From the NCBI GenBank assembly GCA_051453625.1, contig JBOZIK010000001.1, positions 64,735,585-64,767,764 on the forward strand: 32,180 nt of DNA, in the 5' to 3' direction. The translations under genes and the position numbers were made by a program. Source of the stretch: Welwitschia mirabilis. Taxonomy: Eukaryota > Gnetophyta > Gnetopsida > Welwitschiales. The notes beneath the pieces were generated by a model. The model was not told the DNA's origin and did no database searches. It saw only the letters and a list, made by a program, of their open reading frames with translations. Positions 10,331-23,255 of the stretch are shown here, piece after piece. Every line of letters starts with the position of its first letter. Position 1 is the stretch's first letter.

Positions 10331-10729
10331 AATATAGTTATTCTAAGGATTCCAAAAGCATTAGTGAAAGAATAATCAAACATGAAGTCACTTAAAAAGA
10401 TAGTTCAACTAAATCTTATTTTGCTACTTTATCAAAACGTTTTACTTTTTGAAGTAGTTAAATCATCGATTAGTTCATCTCATCAAATTATCAAAAAATT
10501 ACAAATTTTTTGCATTGAACATCCTTTATAAAAATGGTCATTAGAGTCTCCAATGGTAATTATTCCAACAATTCATAATTATCTAGTTCAATATATAGAT
10601 ATCAAGTTATCTTCTTAAGATACCGTAGAAATGACATGTCAAGTAAATGAATTACTTCAAAGATAGCTTATTTAACCCTTAAATTCACCATAAAAATGTG
10701 CTAGTTTATGGTTTAAATTCATGTTAAAA
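10331..10729 (+). other. Protease-RT linker, weak coding trace
   Basis: A frame with few stops continues for about 300 bp after the protease (strings such as SPMVIIPTIHNYLVQYIDIKL). It fits the spacer ahead of RT in caulimovirid polymerases, but no motif is diagnostic. Confidence 0.4.
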
Positions 10730-11240
10730 TTAAATGAGGAAAACCTCAAATTGTTATCAATTATGTCCAACTCAACCAAGTTCCTATTAACCTAGCAGGG
10801 CCAATGAAGGATAAAGATTCTCTCATCTAACAGATGATAGAAAGAAGTTTTTCTTCAAATTTGACTACAAGTTAGGATATCATCAAATCAAAATTCATTT
10901 TGATGACATATGTAAAACTAAATTTGGATACCCCCAGGGATCTTTTGAATGGCTTGCTATGCCATTTAGTTTAAAAAACACATTAGATTGATTCCAATCT
11001 CATATGGACTCCATTTTTGTAGATTATACAAATTTTATTACTAATTAGATTAATAACTTTCTTTTTTTTTTACACTTATATATAATATATACAACATTTA
11101 AATCAGTTTGCTAACTTAGCATTAAAAAATGGCATTGGTTTATCAAGCAATAAGAAGAAATTCAAAGTCATGCAAAACCATATAGAGTTTCTTTGAGTAG
11201 ATATTATAAATGGTTAAATAAAAATTATTAAATTTTTTAT
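10730..11240 (+). pseudogene. Endogenous caulimovirid: reverse transcriptase fingers, palm and thumb (broken)
   Basis: INYVQLNQ (about 10760) is the fingers motif. After a frameshift, FKFDYKLGYHQIKIHFDD (about 10855-10910), YPQGSFEWLAMPFSLKN (about 10930-10980) and FQSHMD follow in canonical order. At the polymerase active site the residues read Asn, stop, Ile, Asn, Asn (11043-11057), so both catalytic Asp codons have become Asn by G-to-A change and the preceding position is a stop. The thumb strings GLSSNKKKFKVMQNHIEFL and IING continue to about 11220. RNase H does not follow here. A matching RNase H lies at 3658-4170 upstream. Confidence 0.8.
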
Positions 11241-14194
11241 TTCATGAAGTTTTAAAAATCCTTCATTTTATCCATAGATGATGAATAATAAATACTAATT
11301 AAAATGAATTATACACTTTTTGATATAAAATCTATAACTAATGATAAAGTAATTATTTTAAAGCTATGTCGCATTCCAACAAGAAAGCAATAAAAACCAA
11401 ATATCTCTTAATTTATATTTATTATAACAAAGTAAAAAATATTAAAATAAGTTATTATGAATAATTTAATCGCTAGTTAAAGTAGAGCATTTGGTTCTAG
11501 CAATGAAAACAAGAATATAATTTTATTTTTAGCATCATATTTTTAAGGGCATTAATTTTTTGAGGGGTTATTAAAAACCCTTAAGTTCTTAATAAATATT
11601 TTCATTATGTAATAAATGTATGTTCCCTTCATGTTTCATATTTTTTTCCCTTTAATTACCTCATATGATCATAATAAGATAATATTTTTGTGCAATCTTT
11701 TTTTACATTTTATTTTTTAATATTAGAACTTTAAAATAAGATTTATAGTTTTTTATAGGTTTTTACCATTCTTTAAAGAATCTACATTTTTTTGTTAATA
11801 GTATTTAGTAGGGAAATCATAAAATGTTAATATAAAAATAAATTAATAAGAAAATTTTACTAGAATCTATTATCTCTTGAATAATTGAACTACTATCTTT
11901 ATTTTATTTTCTAATTATACGTCTATAACTTCTTTAAAAATATCCTCAACTATTTCTTCTAGTTAAACATCTAGAGATATTACATTTTTATTATATTTAA
12001 TAACTAATTTATTCTTAGCCTTATCTTATGAATGTTCATATGCATATGATTTAATCTTTTAAAGAACTGCACTTTTTAAAGTAATTTTATGAAAGTTTTA
12101 AACTGCATTTAGAATTTTTTAAAAAATAAATAACATTTAATTATACTTTAAAAAATTTAAAGCAAAGCTAATTTATTAATTTAAAATAACAAAGCTTGTA
12201 ACTTACAGTCATAAATTTCTCATTGATTAATAAATTCTTAGGATTATAGTTTTTCAAATTATTTTGTTTAAAATGAATTTCATTCTAATATTTCATTTTT
12301 TTAGGGGGGAGGGGATAAATTATGATTTTTTTTTTGAAGTTATAAAAGATAAAACTTTCTACATTAATAATAAGATAAATTCTTTAATATAAAGAAAAAT
12401 ATAAAATTTTTAATGCAGATCGACATAATTTAAATAGGAACTAATTCACAAGAATAAATTGTCCAATTTGTGAAAATTTAAATCCAATAATTTTAATAAG
12501 ATATAACTAAAACTAATCATGATCTATCTATAAAATTAAATACAATTAAGAAAGTATTCAAAAAATACTTTCAAATCCCAAATATTAAATTTTAAATTCT
12601 ATAACTATATCCAAATTTCTTTTGAACATTGAGATAAATAAAGATATGAGTCACATATGATTAGCATCTATGGTTGAAATCTCAATTAGGAATAAGATCT
12701 GTACTCATTAATTTCATATAGGAAATGATTGTATTAAACTTTACTTAGGAATAATAAAATCAATATGTTACTAACATGTTTAAAAAAACTAATATTAAAA
12801 CTAGATGCTTAAAATAAGTCTTCAAATAGATATAAGTGTTTAAGTTAAATGTCAATGTCATCATAAAGGGAGAATTATATTGGAAATAGATGTTACAATC
12901 AACTCATATTAATAGCCAAATCTTAAAAAATGTCTAGATGACACCTAGAGGAGAGTAATTATGCAATGCCTATAGTATAAACAAGCTTGTTAGATTTAAG
13001 TTTGTTGAATGTGTATAAAGCTTAACTTTAAATTAAAATTAATGAAATTTTAAATCTTCCTTTTTTTATTATAGAGAAATGTCATCATAATATAGTGAAA
13101 AATTTTGGTACTATATAGGAAATTGTAGATATGTTTAAAGTACTATTTAATTATAAAATTCAAACATGAAAATCATCTATTTATTAAATAGAATAAATAG
13201 TTTTTAAATTGAGTGGGTTGAATCCTTAAGTCATAAATGAAATATAATAAATCAAGAAGATTCTTAATAAATACTATTAAAAAATGTATTAGTTAGATAT
13301 TTCCTATAAAAATTTCATAAGTAGTATTGTCTTTTGACTATATCATTACAACATTACTAATAAATAAAATGTTAAATCCATAGATGTTAAAATGATGAGT
13401 CAAATCCTAATTAATATTGATAAGTACTCTAATTCTTACACATGTTAGGAGTTGAATTCATGAAATTAAAGTAAGAACATGATAATTCTCTAATACCATG
13501 TTGAAAGCTTATATGATACTTTATGTAAATTATTAAAGCTTTATATTGCCTCATGATAGCAAAGAATAAGAATTGAAAATGGGAATACTTAACTCTATAA
13601 TATAAAACATGTTTAATAATAAGTAACGAAATAATTAATAAAAAATAATAAGTCATCATTACAACTAATGATTGATGGTTGCATTTAAATTAGTGATTAA
13701 TAAACAAACCATCTATCTAAATCTTTAACTTATGTTTTTGTAAATTTTTCTTATCTAATAGATTAGTATTAATATTATTCTTTTTTTTTCTTTCTAATGA
13801 AATTATCTTTATATTTATTTTGTATTCCTCCACTAAGAAAGATTACATATTTTGGATATGAAATAAAACATGTTAGTTCATGTTTCATTGTCCAACCTAG
13901 GAATTATTTACTATTTATGTTAACTTACTAATACTCCCATTTAATTTTAACTTGATTTCATAGTTTTAGACTTTGATCTTTGTTTTTTGATCCATTTGAA
14001 TTTGCATCATCTTCATCTTTTAATTTGTCTTAGTTTCTTTATCACTGTTTATTTGTATATCTTTTATTGAGTTAATCACCTTTAGAACTATTTTAAAAAT
14101 AATTTCTCTTCATGTTTTTGTCTTAGGAATAAGCAAGATATCAAAATTTGAAAAACTTCCTCACCTATAATTTTTTAGAGTACCTTCTTTTATG

Positions 14195-14212
14195 TTTTTT
14201 TTTTTTTTTTTT
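14195..14212. repeat. T18 homopolymer
   Basis: Run of 18 T bases. Confidence 0.95.
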
Positions 14213-17200
14213 AATAGCTAGTCATTTTTGTTGCTTTTTCTTATTTAAATACTTTATCTTCAATTTATTTCATCCAAAACTAATACATGATTGCTTTTGT
14301 AATTGATATTATTTCTTTCTTATAAGATGACCTATTTAAAATTTTTAAGTATTTTTTCTGTCAAGTCTAGTTTCATCACTAGATGAAGTTATGAAATAAT
14401 AAAAATATAAATACTTTATATAACTTTATTTTTCATTACTTGAGTAAAAATTAAATTATTACAAGTTAGATATATGAGGAAAAATATGACAAGATTTTAT
14501 CTAATACATTAAAATTAAGGTTTTGGTTTTAGAAACTACTAAACTACTTTATCTTCTCTTTAAGTTCATGTGGTTCTTAATAATTCCTTCATTAACAAAT
14601 ATGGCTATATTAACTAGTTTATCTAGATTCACTAGTTTATTAGTTTTTTAAATACTTCCTTTATATTTTTTAGGATGCTACTCATGCTACATAAGCTTAG
14701 GATACTCTACTTATATTAGGACTTTGACTTGACACGATTCCTTAATTTGGGCATAAAACTTATCAATGGTGCTTCATGCTTCCATGCTATCTTCAGAATT
14801 TTATCTGTTTATTAAGAGATATGGTTCTTCTTTCCTTTAAGGTAAGTGATCTAGAATTATGTTTTACTAAGTTGCTATGAGAGTGCATCTTTGTATTTAT
14901 TTGTTGAAAAGCTACTAGAATACATCTTTGTTTTACATTATTGAGTTGTTACTAAAGTGATTTATTACCTTTCTTTGTTTGCACTAGTTATTCTTTCTAT
15001 TAATTCACTATGGTTGATATTATGATGAGTGAATGTCATTAAATCTCTTTGATATGTCATTTTATCATAAGAAATGATCAAGTTTTTTTAACTCATATAG
15101 GATCCCTTAAATGATTACTTTTTATCCTTATAACATTAGAGTCTTTGTCATACATGATAGTTAACAAATTTACACCTTTTGTATTTAACATCCATTCATT
15201 AAGTGAAGTTTTTAAATCTAGAATTTTATTAAACTTAGTTATTTTTATACCTCTAATAAAAATTTATTAATATTTAATATCACTCTAAGTTATACTTTAA
15301 TGAGTTTATCTCTTGTATTTTTTTTTTTACTAAGGCATTAACATGAGATTTAGTAGATTTAAAATACTTCCACTTACACCCTTTTAGAACACCAATACTA
15401 CAACTTTGTTTGGATTAAATAGAAAATTTATACATTGAATGTTATAGAAAGATATAAAAATATAGTGGATGATAACTTATGATTAATAAAGAAAACTATT
15501 ATAGAGTATTTGAAATGGACTTACCAAATTCCAAGATTACTTTAGAGGATGTAGAAAAATGTAGAAAAACATAATTACAAGACTTAATATTTGCAAACTT
15601 TAACTTTGCAAAGTGAAAAACATGTTAAGATAGAATAGTTACATTAAATATATGGACTTAACCATGATAATTCAAAATGATTTTGAACCTATAATTAAAT
15701 TATCCTTTATTTGATTTAAGTTCATTTATTACCAAATCTAGTAAAGTGTGTGAAATAGATTTTGAAAATTATACATGTAAATTACATATACATATCATTT
15801 ATTAAAGAAAAGACAATGGAATGGAATTATTACTATTTTGTATTAACAATGTTTTATAAAGTGAGAAGATAAAAACTAGGTATCTTTACTTCATTGTGAA
15901 ATAAACCATGGCTTTGTATATCAATTTGGCCTCTTAGTTGAATAGTTTATTATTTAGTGAAGCTTATCTTTATTAATAAAGAATAATATAACTTAGTATG
16001 ATATCAATTATTAATTTTGTAACTTTATCATTAGGTTATCCAATATATTTCTATAAAAAATCTCTAACATAACTACTCTGTACATCTTGTGAATGTCAAT
16101 TTAATTATGTTAATGTTCTATAACTAAGATCATATAGCTTTGACTACAAGATATAGTTCTTTATTAATTTCTAGTTTTTTGTGGTATTTTGATGCCCTCT
16201 AGATGGAAATATGTCTTTCAATCTTATTGATCTACATTTTGATGTTTTTAGTTTATCTTTTTAGTATCATCAATTAAAATTATAGCGCATTAATATTCAT
16301 TGTAAAATCTAGCTATGCTTTTTCTATCATTAATGTATGATAATATGCAAGATTACTATAGGGATACAAATCTTCCACGCTCAAACCCATGTTTACTAAA
16401 TAAACTAGGACTTTTATTTATAGTATAGTCCCAGTGTGATTATTTCATAGGAATGGATGTGGTAAACTATCAGTTAAGAAAGTACAATGCAAATAAGTAA
16501 TAGTATTTTAAGATGTATAATAAATCTTAGGAATGTAACATAGATTTAAGATTTAGCATAATGATTTTAAAGCTAGAAAGAATCTTCTACTAAACTTTAT
16601 AGCTGAACTCCTTAAATCTAATTATTTATGTTAAGCATATCAATTAAGCTCAATAGTAGTGGCATAATCACATTCGTCATTCAGTGTTGGTGATGTCTTC
16701 AAGCCACTTTAGCCTTTACAATAAGAATGTTATAAGCATGAAAAATAGGTTCTACCTAAGAGCCATCGAATAAATACTTAGGTTATGAAAGTAAAGTGAA
16801 AACAACAATAATCATACATGAAATTCAAAAGTACTTAACATGCCTTAGCTAAAAGTATAACAAGTATGAATCAATTACAACTTGATATCAAAGTATGGAA
16901 AAACATGCAACACTTTATTAACAAATGAGTGAAAGAATACAATTATTAAAAAGCACACAATGCTAATTTAAAAAACATTATATTATCTTGAAGGCTAGTT
17001 CATTCCTAATAGGAAGTTTAGAAAGGACTCATGGAAAAAGCTCCAGTAATTCCTTTACATCAATTTAATAATGAATCAATTCAATTAAATTAAAGTATGA
17101 TATTCATAAGCCAATTTATGGTTACAAATTAGGCTTTACAAGGCCTAATGAGGTTATTATTTAGTTATGAGATAAAAATTAAGGAGTCTTCTCTTAAAAA

Positions 17201-18991
17201 ACATTCATGGTCTAGTAATGTATTTCGAATTCTCTCCAGACAAATTACTTGTAAGATGGACGATTAGAAATGTAACATTTGAACTATTTATGAATAGTAA
17301 CTGGTGCCACTACTTCTTGAACTAGTGCAACTAGCTAACCTACTTAGCATACCTCCAACTCCTAGTCCATGTATCTACATTTAGCCTAAAACCTAATAAG
17401 AGCATAGGTAAATATAGAAAATTAGTTTTTATAGTGAAATTTACCCACAAAGACATAAAATAGTAAAGACTATAGTATTATCATCATAGTCATGTAAAAC
17501 TAGCTTAAAATACTTAGTTCAAATCTCCACTTTTTCATGTTATTGCACCTCCAACTAGGATTTTACTAGTTCACTAAGAAAAAAATGAGAAATGATGAAT
17601 AGCATAGAAAATTATAATGATGAAAGTGTTTAATTATGATCCTTTATTGTGTCAACTTTTACTTAATTTTAGGATTATTAAGGTATACTAGTCAAGTAAA
17701 ACACTAATTCCACTCCACCTCCAAAACCATTTTTAGTTATGAGATTAATGTAATATGATATATCCTTGGGGTTAAAATGGAATATAAGAGGGAAAAAAAA
17801 TTTTGCAACCATATTTTGATTAACTTAAAAAAGCACATACATCAAAGGAAAAGAAGATACAAATGCATAGCATGAGCAATAAACATTCTAGCTAATAGAT
17901 TGTGTTCATGGAGTAGCTCTGGGGGGGTAGTCATTACATTTTTCATCATTTTTTATTCTCTCTCTCATTTTAAGTCCTTTTGGTTTTTTTCAAATACTCT
18001 CCATTTTTTCCTATAATATTACAACTTATGTTTTGTTTCTTTAGATGAAAGCTCTAGGAATGTTTTCTTAGAAGAAGAAGAAGAAGGTTAGTAATGATAA
18101 AAAGGTAATGACAAATATGGTACATGTGATGGTTCGCTCTTAGATTTCTTACCTTATCTTCTAGTAACATAAGGAGAAGGAGAAGAACAAGAAAATTCAT
18201 TTGCTTCTTATATTTCTAAAGATGCTTCTTCTTACTATCTTCTTGGATTCATTGGAATCCTATTTAATCCTTGCTTTTCTAAACTTGAGTAAATTTTCTA
18301 GGGGTAATAGTCTGAATTAATACTCTATTCCAACTATTATAGGTTAAGGAGAAAAGGAGGGAATTATAAAGAAAGTTTATGATTAAGCAAGATAAGGATA
18401 AGTTGTTTTTAGTATCAATATGCTTTAAAATGGTGCAAAAAAGGCATTTAGATAGATCAAATTATTGGTTATTCTATATAATACAAGTCATATCTAAATG
18501 TATTTTATAAGCACTAGTAACATGGGAGATAGATAGAATATTTCTAATAATAAAATAAAAAAGAGCTAACTATTTTTTGTAAATACTTACATGATGAAGC
18601 TCCTTCCCTATTAGGTGCATATTCTATGAAGGTTTTTGTAAGTATGAATGGTGATCGAAGTATAGCATTGATCTAAATTTAAATTAAGTAAAACACTTAA
18701 TACCATTATTCCACATGGATTTCATAAATAAATTAATTAAAAGGTATACAATTATTCTAACTTATAACAAAATGTAAAAATATACTAATCAGAAAGTTAA
18801 GAGAAGAATTGATCTTTAGTTAATTACACAAGGGAATTATACTATTTTATTATGCCAAAATTAATAAGAATAATAAGGAATAATTTTAGAAAAGGTGGAC
18901 TTTATTATTGATAGTAGTGAATTACATTCCCTACCATTAGGCAATAGCCTTATACTAGTGGTTAAAGGTAAAGACATGGACTATGACCTGA

Positions 18992-18996
18992 GTCCA
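18992..18996. repeat. Target site duplication, left copy (GTCCA)
   Basis: GTCCA precedes the 5' LTR, and GTCCC follows the 3' LTR at 27900-27904. Four of five bases agree, fitting an old 5-bp duplication. Confidence 0.65.
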
Positions 18997-20222
18997 TATT
19001 ATAATGCTAAATTATATGTTTTTGATGGGGTTTTTTGAGTAGTTTTATAGGACATTTAAATAGGTTTAAGTATAAAATGATGATTATTGAGAATTAAAGA
19101 GAAAATCATTAAAATGCATAAATACTAGTACTTTTGAAGGCATTTTGGATTAATTCTAATAGTTCATATTTTAAGCAAGAATTAATGTTCTATAAAGTCA
19201 AATTCACTTGATTAAGAGCTTGAAGAAGTCTATCATTTCCTACATCATCCAGATAATTAATAGGATGACACCACTTACATGCTAATTAGGATGTTAAATA
19301 GACCAATATGAAGGCTAAATATAGAACTCCTTTTACATGGCATCATTCCCACTATTATCTAGATAATAACTTGGACAAAAATCTAATTTTAGTCAATGTA
19401 CCAAACTTGTGTAATTTATCATGTATGTTTTGCATTTCATTAGGGTTCTTTATTCATCTATTAGATTTTATATTATTAGAGTCTATTTTTATCAATGAAT
19501 ACTGCCTTCACTCTTGACTCTAATTATCTTTGTTGCATTAGAAATTCTAGTGATAAGGGATTGAAAGACTGAAGATCTATCTATTATTTTCAAAGAGTGG
19601 TCTTCCTTGATGTTTGGTTGTGTCTCCTTCATTAAAGTGTTATTGCTTTATATTAGAATGGTGGTTTTAATTTTAATGAAAATCTTCTTTTAGTTTTACA
19701 TATGTTCATGTGCATGTCCCTTATGATTTGTGTTACTTATGATTTAGTGAAAGCTTCATTTGTGATATAGGTCATTAAGGGCAATCTTTATTAAGATTGA
19801 AATTATTAGTTTATGAACTTGCATTGCATTTTATATTTCTTATATTAATGATTGCATGTTTTCCTATTTTGTTTGATGCACTTTATAGCCTAGGTTAGTT
19901 TTGACTAGTATAATTTCCTTAATCAATCTAGGTTATACAGGGTTGATCTTGGTGATAGAGATTTGGTAGTCAAATAGATCTTGCATTTAGAATAGATTGC
20001 ATTTGCATTTACATTGTTTGTTTACTTTTCTTGCATCATTGATTTTCATTTTGAATCTTTACTTCATAAAAGTAATTTTATTTCTTCTCACCTATTGCCT
20101 TTAATGAATTATAACATTTAGATCCATTCCCTTCTAAACTAGTATGTTGTATTTATGCATATATTTGTGATTACTAGGATTTGATAAAGAATGTAATGTT
20201 TGCATAAATATGCACTATAACA
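18997..20222 (+). mobile_element. 5' LTR of an Athila/Tat-type gypsy element (subfamily A)
   Basis: The LTR runs from TATTATAATG to CACTATAACA and aligns end to end with 26661-27899. Their ends imply an ancestral inverted repeat TGTTATGATA...TATCATAACA. In the first 130 aligned bases I count about 29 differences by hand, mostly transitions, so the pair is old. Here the leading TG has become TA. The LTR is directly followed by a decayed primer site, which fixes orientation and makes this the 5' copy. Short open frames inside it are not genes. Confidence 0.88.
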
Positions 20223-20225
20223 TCT

Positions 20226-20238
20226 TAGAATCATTGCT
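20226..20238 (+). other. Primer binding site, decayed (tRNA-Asp type)
   Basis: TAGAATCATTGCT, four bases after the LTR end, aligns with TGGCGCCGTTGCC, the site used by Athila and Tat elements. The differences are almost all transitions, as expected of methylated CpG-rich sequence. The TCT link between LTR and site is also usual for these families. Confidence 0.7.
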
Positions 20239-20937
20239 GAAGAAGACCACAAGAAGAGGATTTTCATTACTAAGATAAGTGCTTTGGATTTCAATTCAGG
20301 TATTTTTTTGCAATGGCATTATATGCTTACTATAAATATTGTAGTTTTCCTTTCTACATTTTTTTACATTTTTTTTATTTTTTAAGTCACCTTTTTTTGA
20401 GTCTATCATCCTATCAGTTGCCCCATGACATAAGTAAACAATGGCCTATGATTAGGGTTTTTCTAAGATTATTTGCAGTTTTTGTTTTTTTATTCCACCA
20501 TATAATAAATTGGCATCATCTCCTCTATTGTCTAGATGACATAAGTAAATGATTATTAGTTTTTGTTTCACTTTTGTTCCTAGTTTTTTCTTTCTTTTCC
20601 ATTTTTTAGTTTCTGGTTTTTGTATAGTAGTCATTTAGTAATTGTCTAGATAATGATAGAGATGACATTTGAAGAAACATCATTGAGCATGCAGGGATAA
20701 GGTACACTTGAATTAAAAAAAAACCCTAAAATATTAGAAAGACTGAAACCTAATCAAGGAGAAGGCCTAGTTAACTTCAAGTTTAACTTAGGTATACATA
20801 CCCTAAGTACATAAAGAATTCCAAGAATTAACTAAAACTTTTTATCTTTAATTATTTCAGAATCTAATTTATTTAAGAAAGTAATAGTGTAAAAGCAAAT
20901 CATTTTTTTATGTAATTTGAATACAATGCAAAAGCAA
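20239..20937 (+). other. Untranslated leader between primer site and gag
   Basis: About 700 bp with no credible coding signal. It contains two copies of a TGACATAAGTAAA string (20427-20439 and 20537-20549) and two palindromic GTCTAGAT motifs (20530-20540, 20644-20653). A leader of this length is normal for Athila/Tat elements. Confidence 0.6.
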
Positions 20938-22494
20938 ATGAAAGAAGAATCATCTAATATACCAACCATGATAAGGATTCCTAATAAAAAGAAATCTAAT
21001 GCAAATGATAAAACTTAAAGAATTAATAGTCCATAGAAGACATGAAATTCAAACCCTTTTGACTTACCTCCTAGTGATGATGTAGAGCTAAAGAACTTAA
21101 ATGCTTATTCAATGTTTTTATGAGAACATAATAAAGATCTTTTGAACATCTTCCCAATATTAAACAATCAGTGCTTATTTCAGGACATGAAAAAAAATGA
21201 ATTAGTAATAGAACCTACATGATTATCTTTTTCTATCACATTTAGAGATACAGCAAAACTTTGGATTAGAATGATATCTTATAAAAGTTTTAAAACATGG
21301 ATTCAAGTTTAATATGCTTTTATTAAAATATTCATGAGTTAGAGTACAATAATAAAAATAAAAAAGGAAGTCACAAATTTTCAACAACAACCTAATGAGG
21401 ATTATGTCACAACATATAATGATTTATTATAGCTACACATTTCAATCCTATTAATGAATTCCCTAAAGAATAATGAATAGATTATTTTTATAGTGGTTTA
21501 AATAGGGAAACTAAATAACTTGTATATTTTTTATGTGATGACAACTTGATGAATTTAGACCTAGAAAATACATGGACATTGTTGGAAGATCTTGCTAAAA
21601 TTACTCAAACTTGGTCTAAATGAATTTTTAAATAAAATTAAACTATAGGTTAAATGAAAAAGGATTTAAAACAAGTAAAACATAATAAAGAGGAATTTCA
21701 ACATGATTCAATAAATGTAATTAATGATTTCACTACTTATTTAAAAAAATAAACTTAAATAATTATAGATGCAAAAGTAACAAATGAAAAAAGTGTAACA
21801 TCAATGTGTGATATATGTGAAGATACCTCGCATGTAACAAATAAAATCCCTTATTACTAACATGTAAAGAGAAAATACTTGAAAAAGTGTATTCTTTTAA
21901 TCAAAAGCTTTTAAATTTTTAAAACCAAATGTAACATCGATAAGGAATAAGTGAGAGAAATAATTGAAAAACTTTTGAAAAAAATCAAATAATTTAAACT
22001 TTCAATCAAATAACTTTCAACCAAGTGATTTAAATTCTCAAAAAAATTAAAATGATCTAATGGAAGAGTTGATAAGAGCTAACATAACTAATGAAAATCA
22101 AAGTAAAAACATTGAAAATTTAGTTAATGTATTTCAGCAAACAATATTAGCTCTTTAAAGACCACAAGGACCTCTTGCAACTTAAAATTTTTCAAATCCA
22201 AATGAAGTAAAAAGAGATTGTGAAACAATTGATACACCATCACCTATTCATATGAGTTTAACTTCTAAAAATGATAAGAAAGGTAAGGAAGAGGATGATA
22301 TAGAAATATTAAAAACATATAATTTCCCTTCAACTTTAGATGAGCTTCATAAAAGAGTAAACAAAAAAAAAATACAAGCTCCTTCTTCGCTTAATAAAAA
22401 TCCCTCTTCTGATGAACACTTAATGCAAGATGATAATAACAACTCACCCTTTTTAAAACTCTTGCAAAAAAATCCTAAGTATGCTAAGTTGTAA
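20938..22494 (+). pseudogene. gag of the Athila/Tat-type element (broken)
   Basis: Gag forms the virus-like particle. The first ATG that fits is at 20938. The capsid core is recognisable as SFSITFRDTAKLWIRM and SFKTW (about 21228-21303), NFQQQPNEDYVTTYNDLL (about 21378-21430), and in another frame FYSGLNRETK and LENTWTLLEDLAKITQTW (about 21485-21620), matching in order the phenylalanine-Ser-Leu-Arg-Asp, FQQ-x-Glu and Leu-Leu-Glu blocks of the family. A knuckle-like CDICEDTSH lies at 21805-21835, with its final Cys lost. The last open part, 22252-22494, encodes a Lys/Asp-rich tail. At least six stops and shifts are present. Confidence 0.78.
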
Positions 22495-23033
22495 AATGAC
22501 CTACTTAGAAAAAAATAAAAATGTACTAGCCCTAGTAAAGTCTTTCTTGCTTAATCTATTTCCAACTTAGCCATACAAAAAGTGCCTAAACTTAAGATCC
22601 TATGGCAGTAATAGTAAGTATTACTTTAGAAGGGAACAAAAAATTCAAAAAAGCTTTGATTGACATAGTAGCAACTATAAACATCATGCCTCTTCACATT
22701 TGTAAAAGATTTGGATTAGAAGAAAGAATTGAACCTACACAAAGCATATTAGAATTGACCAACACTTCAATCAGGAAACCTATGGGAATCATTAAAAACT
22801 TATTCATCCAAATATAAGAAGCTTATTACCCCATAGATGTGGCTATAGTTGAAGTACAACATGATAAAAATTCCCCACTACTTTTAAGAAGAGCTTTTTA
22901 TGCAACCATCCATTGCATCATAGACACACAAACTAGATTAATAAAATGTTACATTGGTAATAAGAGATATACTATTAGAGTTTTTAATGTTGTAGAAAAA
23001 GATATGGATGATGAGGAAAACCTAAAAAAATAG
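22495..23033 (+). pseudogene. Aspartic protease of the Athila/Tat-type element (broken)
   Basis: The protease frees Gag and Pol. The frame includes VPKLKDPMAVIVSI (about 22582-22623), the entry motif seen in Athila proteases, then IDIVATINIMPLHICKRFGL at 22658-22717, where the catalytic Asp is present but the following Gly reads Val. RKPMGIIKNLFIQI follows, a stop at 22816-22818, and then PLLLRRAFYATIHCIIDTQ, matching the Pro-Leu-Ile-Leu-Gly-Arg-Pro-Phe-Leu-Ala-Thr block with Gly lost. Gag and protease lie in the normal order on one strand. The loop and C-terminal part are otherwise well kept, which makes the absence of any RT afterwards notable. Confidence 0.85.
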
Positions 23034-23255
23034 TTCTAAACAAACTTTATTTTTTCAACATCACCCAATTGAAGAGAGATTAAATATGCTATCAGATTCA
23101 ACTTTACACAAAAGTCCCATAAAAATAAACATTTCTGATCACAAGGATGAAGAAGTAAAATCTTTTAATAGAAAAGAAGTTTAACATGTGAAATTAATTT
23201 AAAAATTCTCTTATAAGCCTAATCATCCACCCCTGTCATCTAGATAACAGTGTAG
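23034..23255 (+). other. Linker after the protease
   Basis: Short frames with Lys/Asp-rich composition and no motif. It contains the palindromic GTCATCTAGATAAC at 23235-23248. RT motifs would be expected soon after the protease in a complete element and are absent. Confidence 0.5.

Larger units (their letters stand above)
11241..18996. other. 7.7 kb AT-rich stretch without a recognisable gene
   Basis: I read both strands and found no frame with a protein motif I can name and no paired terminal repeats. Minor items: a run of 18 T (14195-14212), a (GAA)5 tract (18071-18086), three short strings sharing CACCTCCAA or ACCTCCAAC (about 17350, 17547, 17720), and a CTAGATGACACCTAGAGG string near 12933 that looks like the end of a copia LTR on the minus strand. 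Very old, unrecognisable transposon DNA is the likeliest content. The part nearest 18996 could include the missing LTR of the chromovirus-like element at 27900-29458, but I cannot show it. Confidence 0.55.

Noticed and set aside
12930-12966. CTAGATGACACCTAGAGG-type string as a copia LTR end on the minus strand
   Set aside because: Resembles the reversed end of SIRE-type LTRs, but I found no other terminus, polypurine tract or target duplication, so I did not call an element.
13429-13659. 76-codon minus-strand open frame
   Set aside because: No motif, low-complexity hydrophobic composition and no supporting context.
19308-19517. 69-codon + strand frame
   Set aside because: Lies inside the 5' LTR and is not open in the matching part of the 3' LTR.
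20313-20634. Two opposing short frames after the 5' LTR
   Set aside because: They overlap antisense to each other in the untranslated leader and have no motif. The + frame is only Phe/Tyr/Leu-rich AT sequence.
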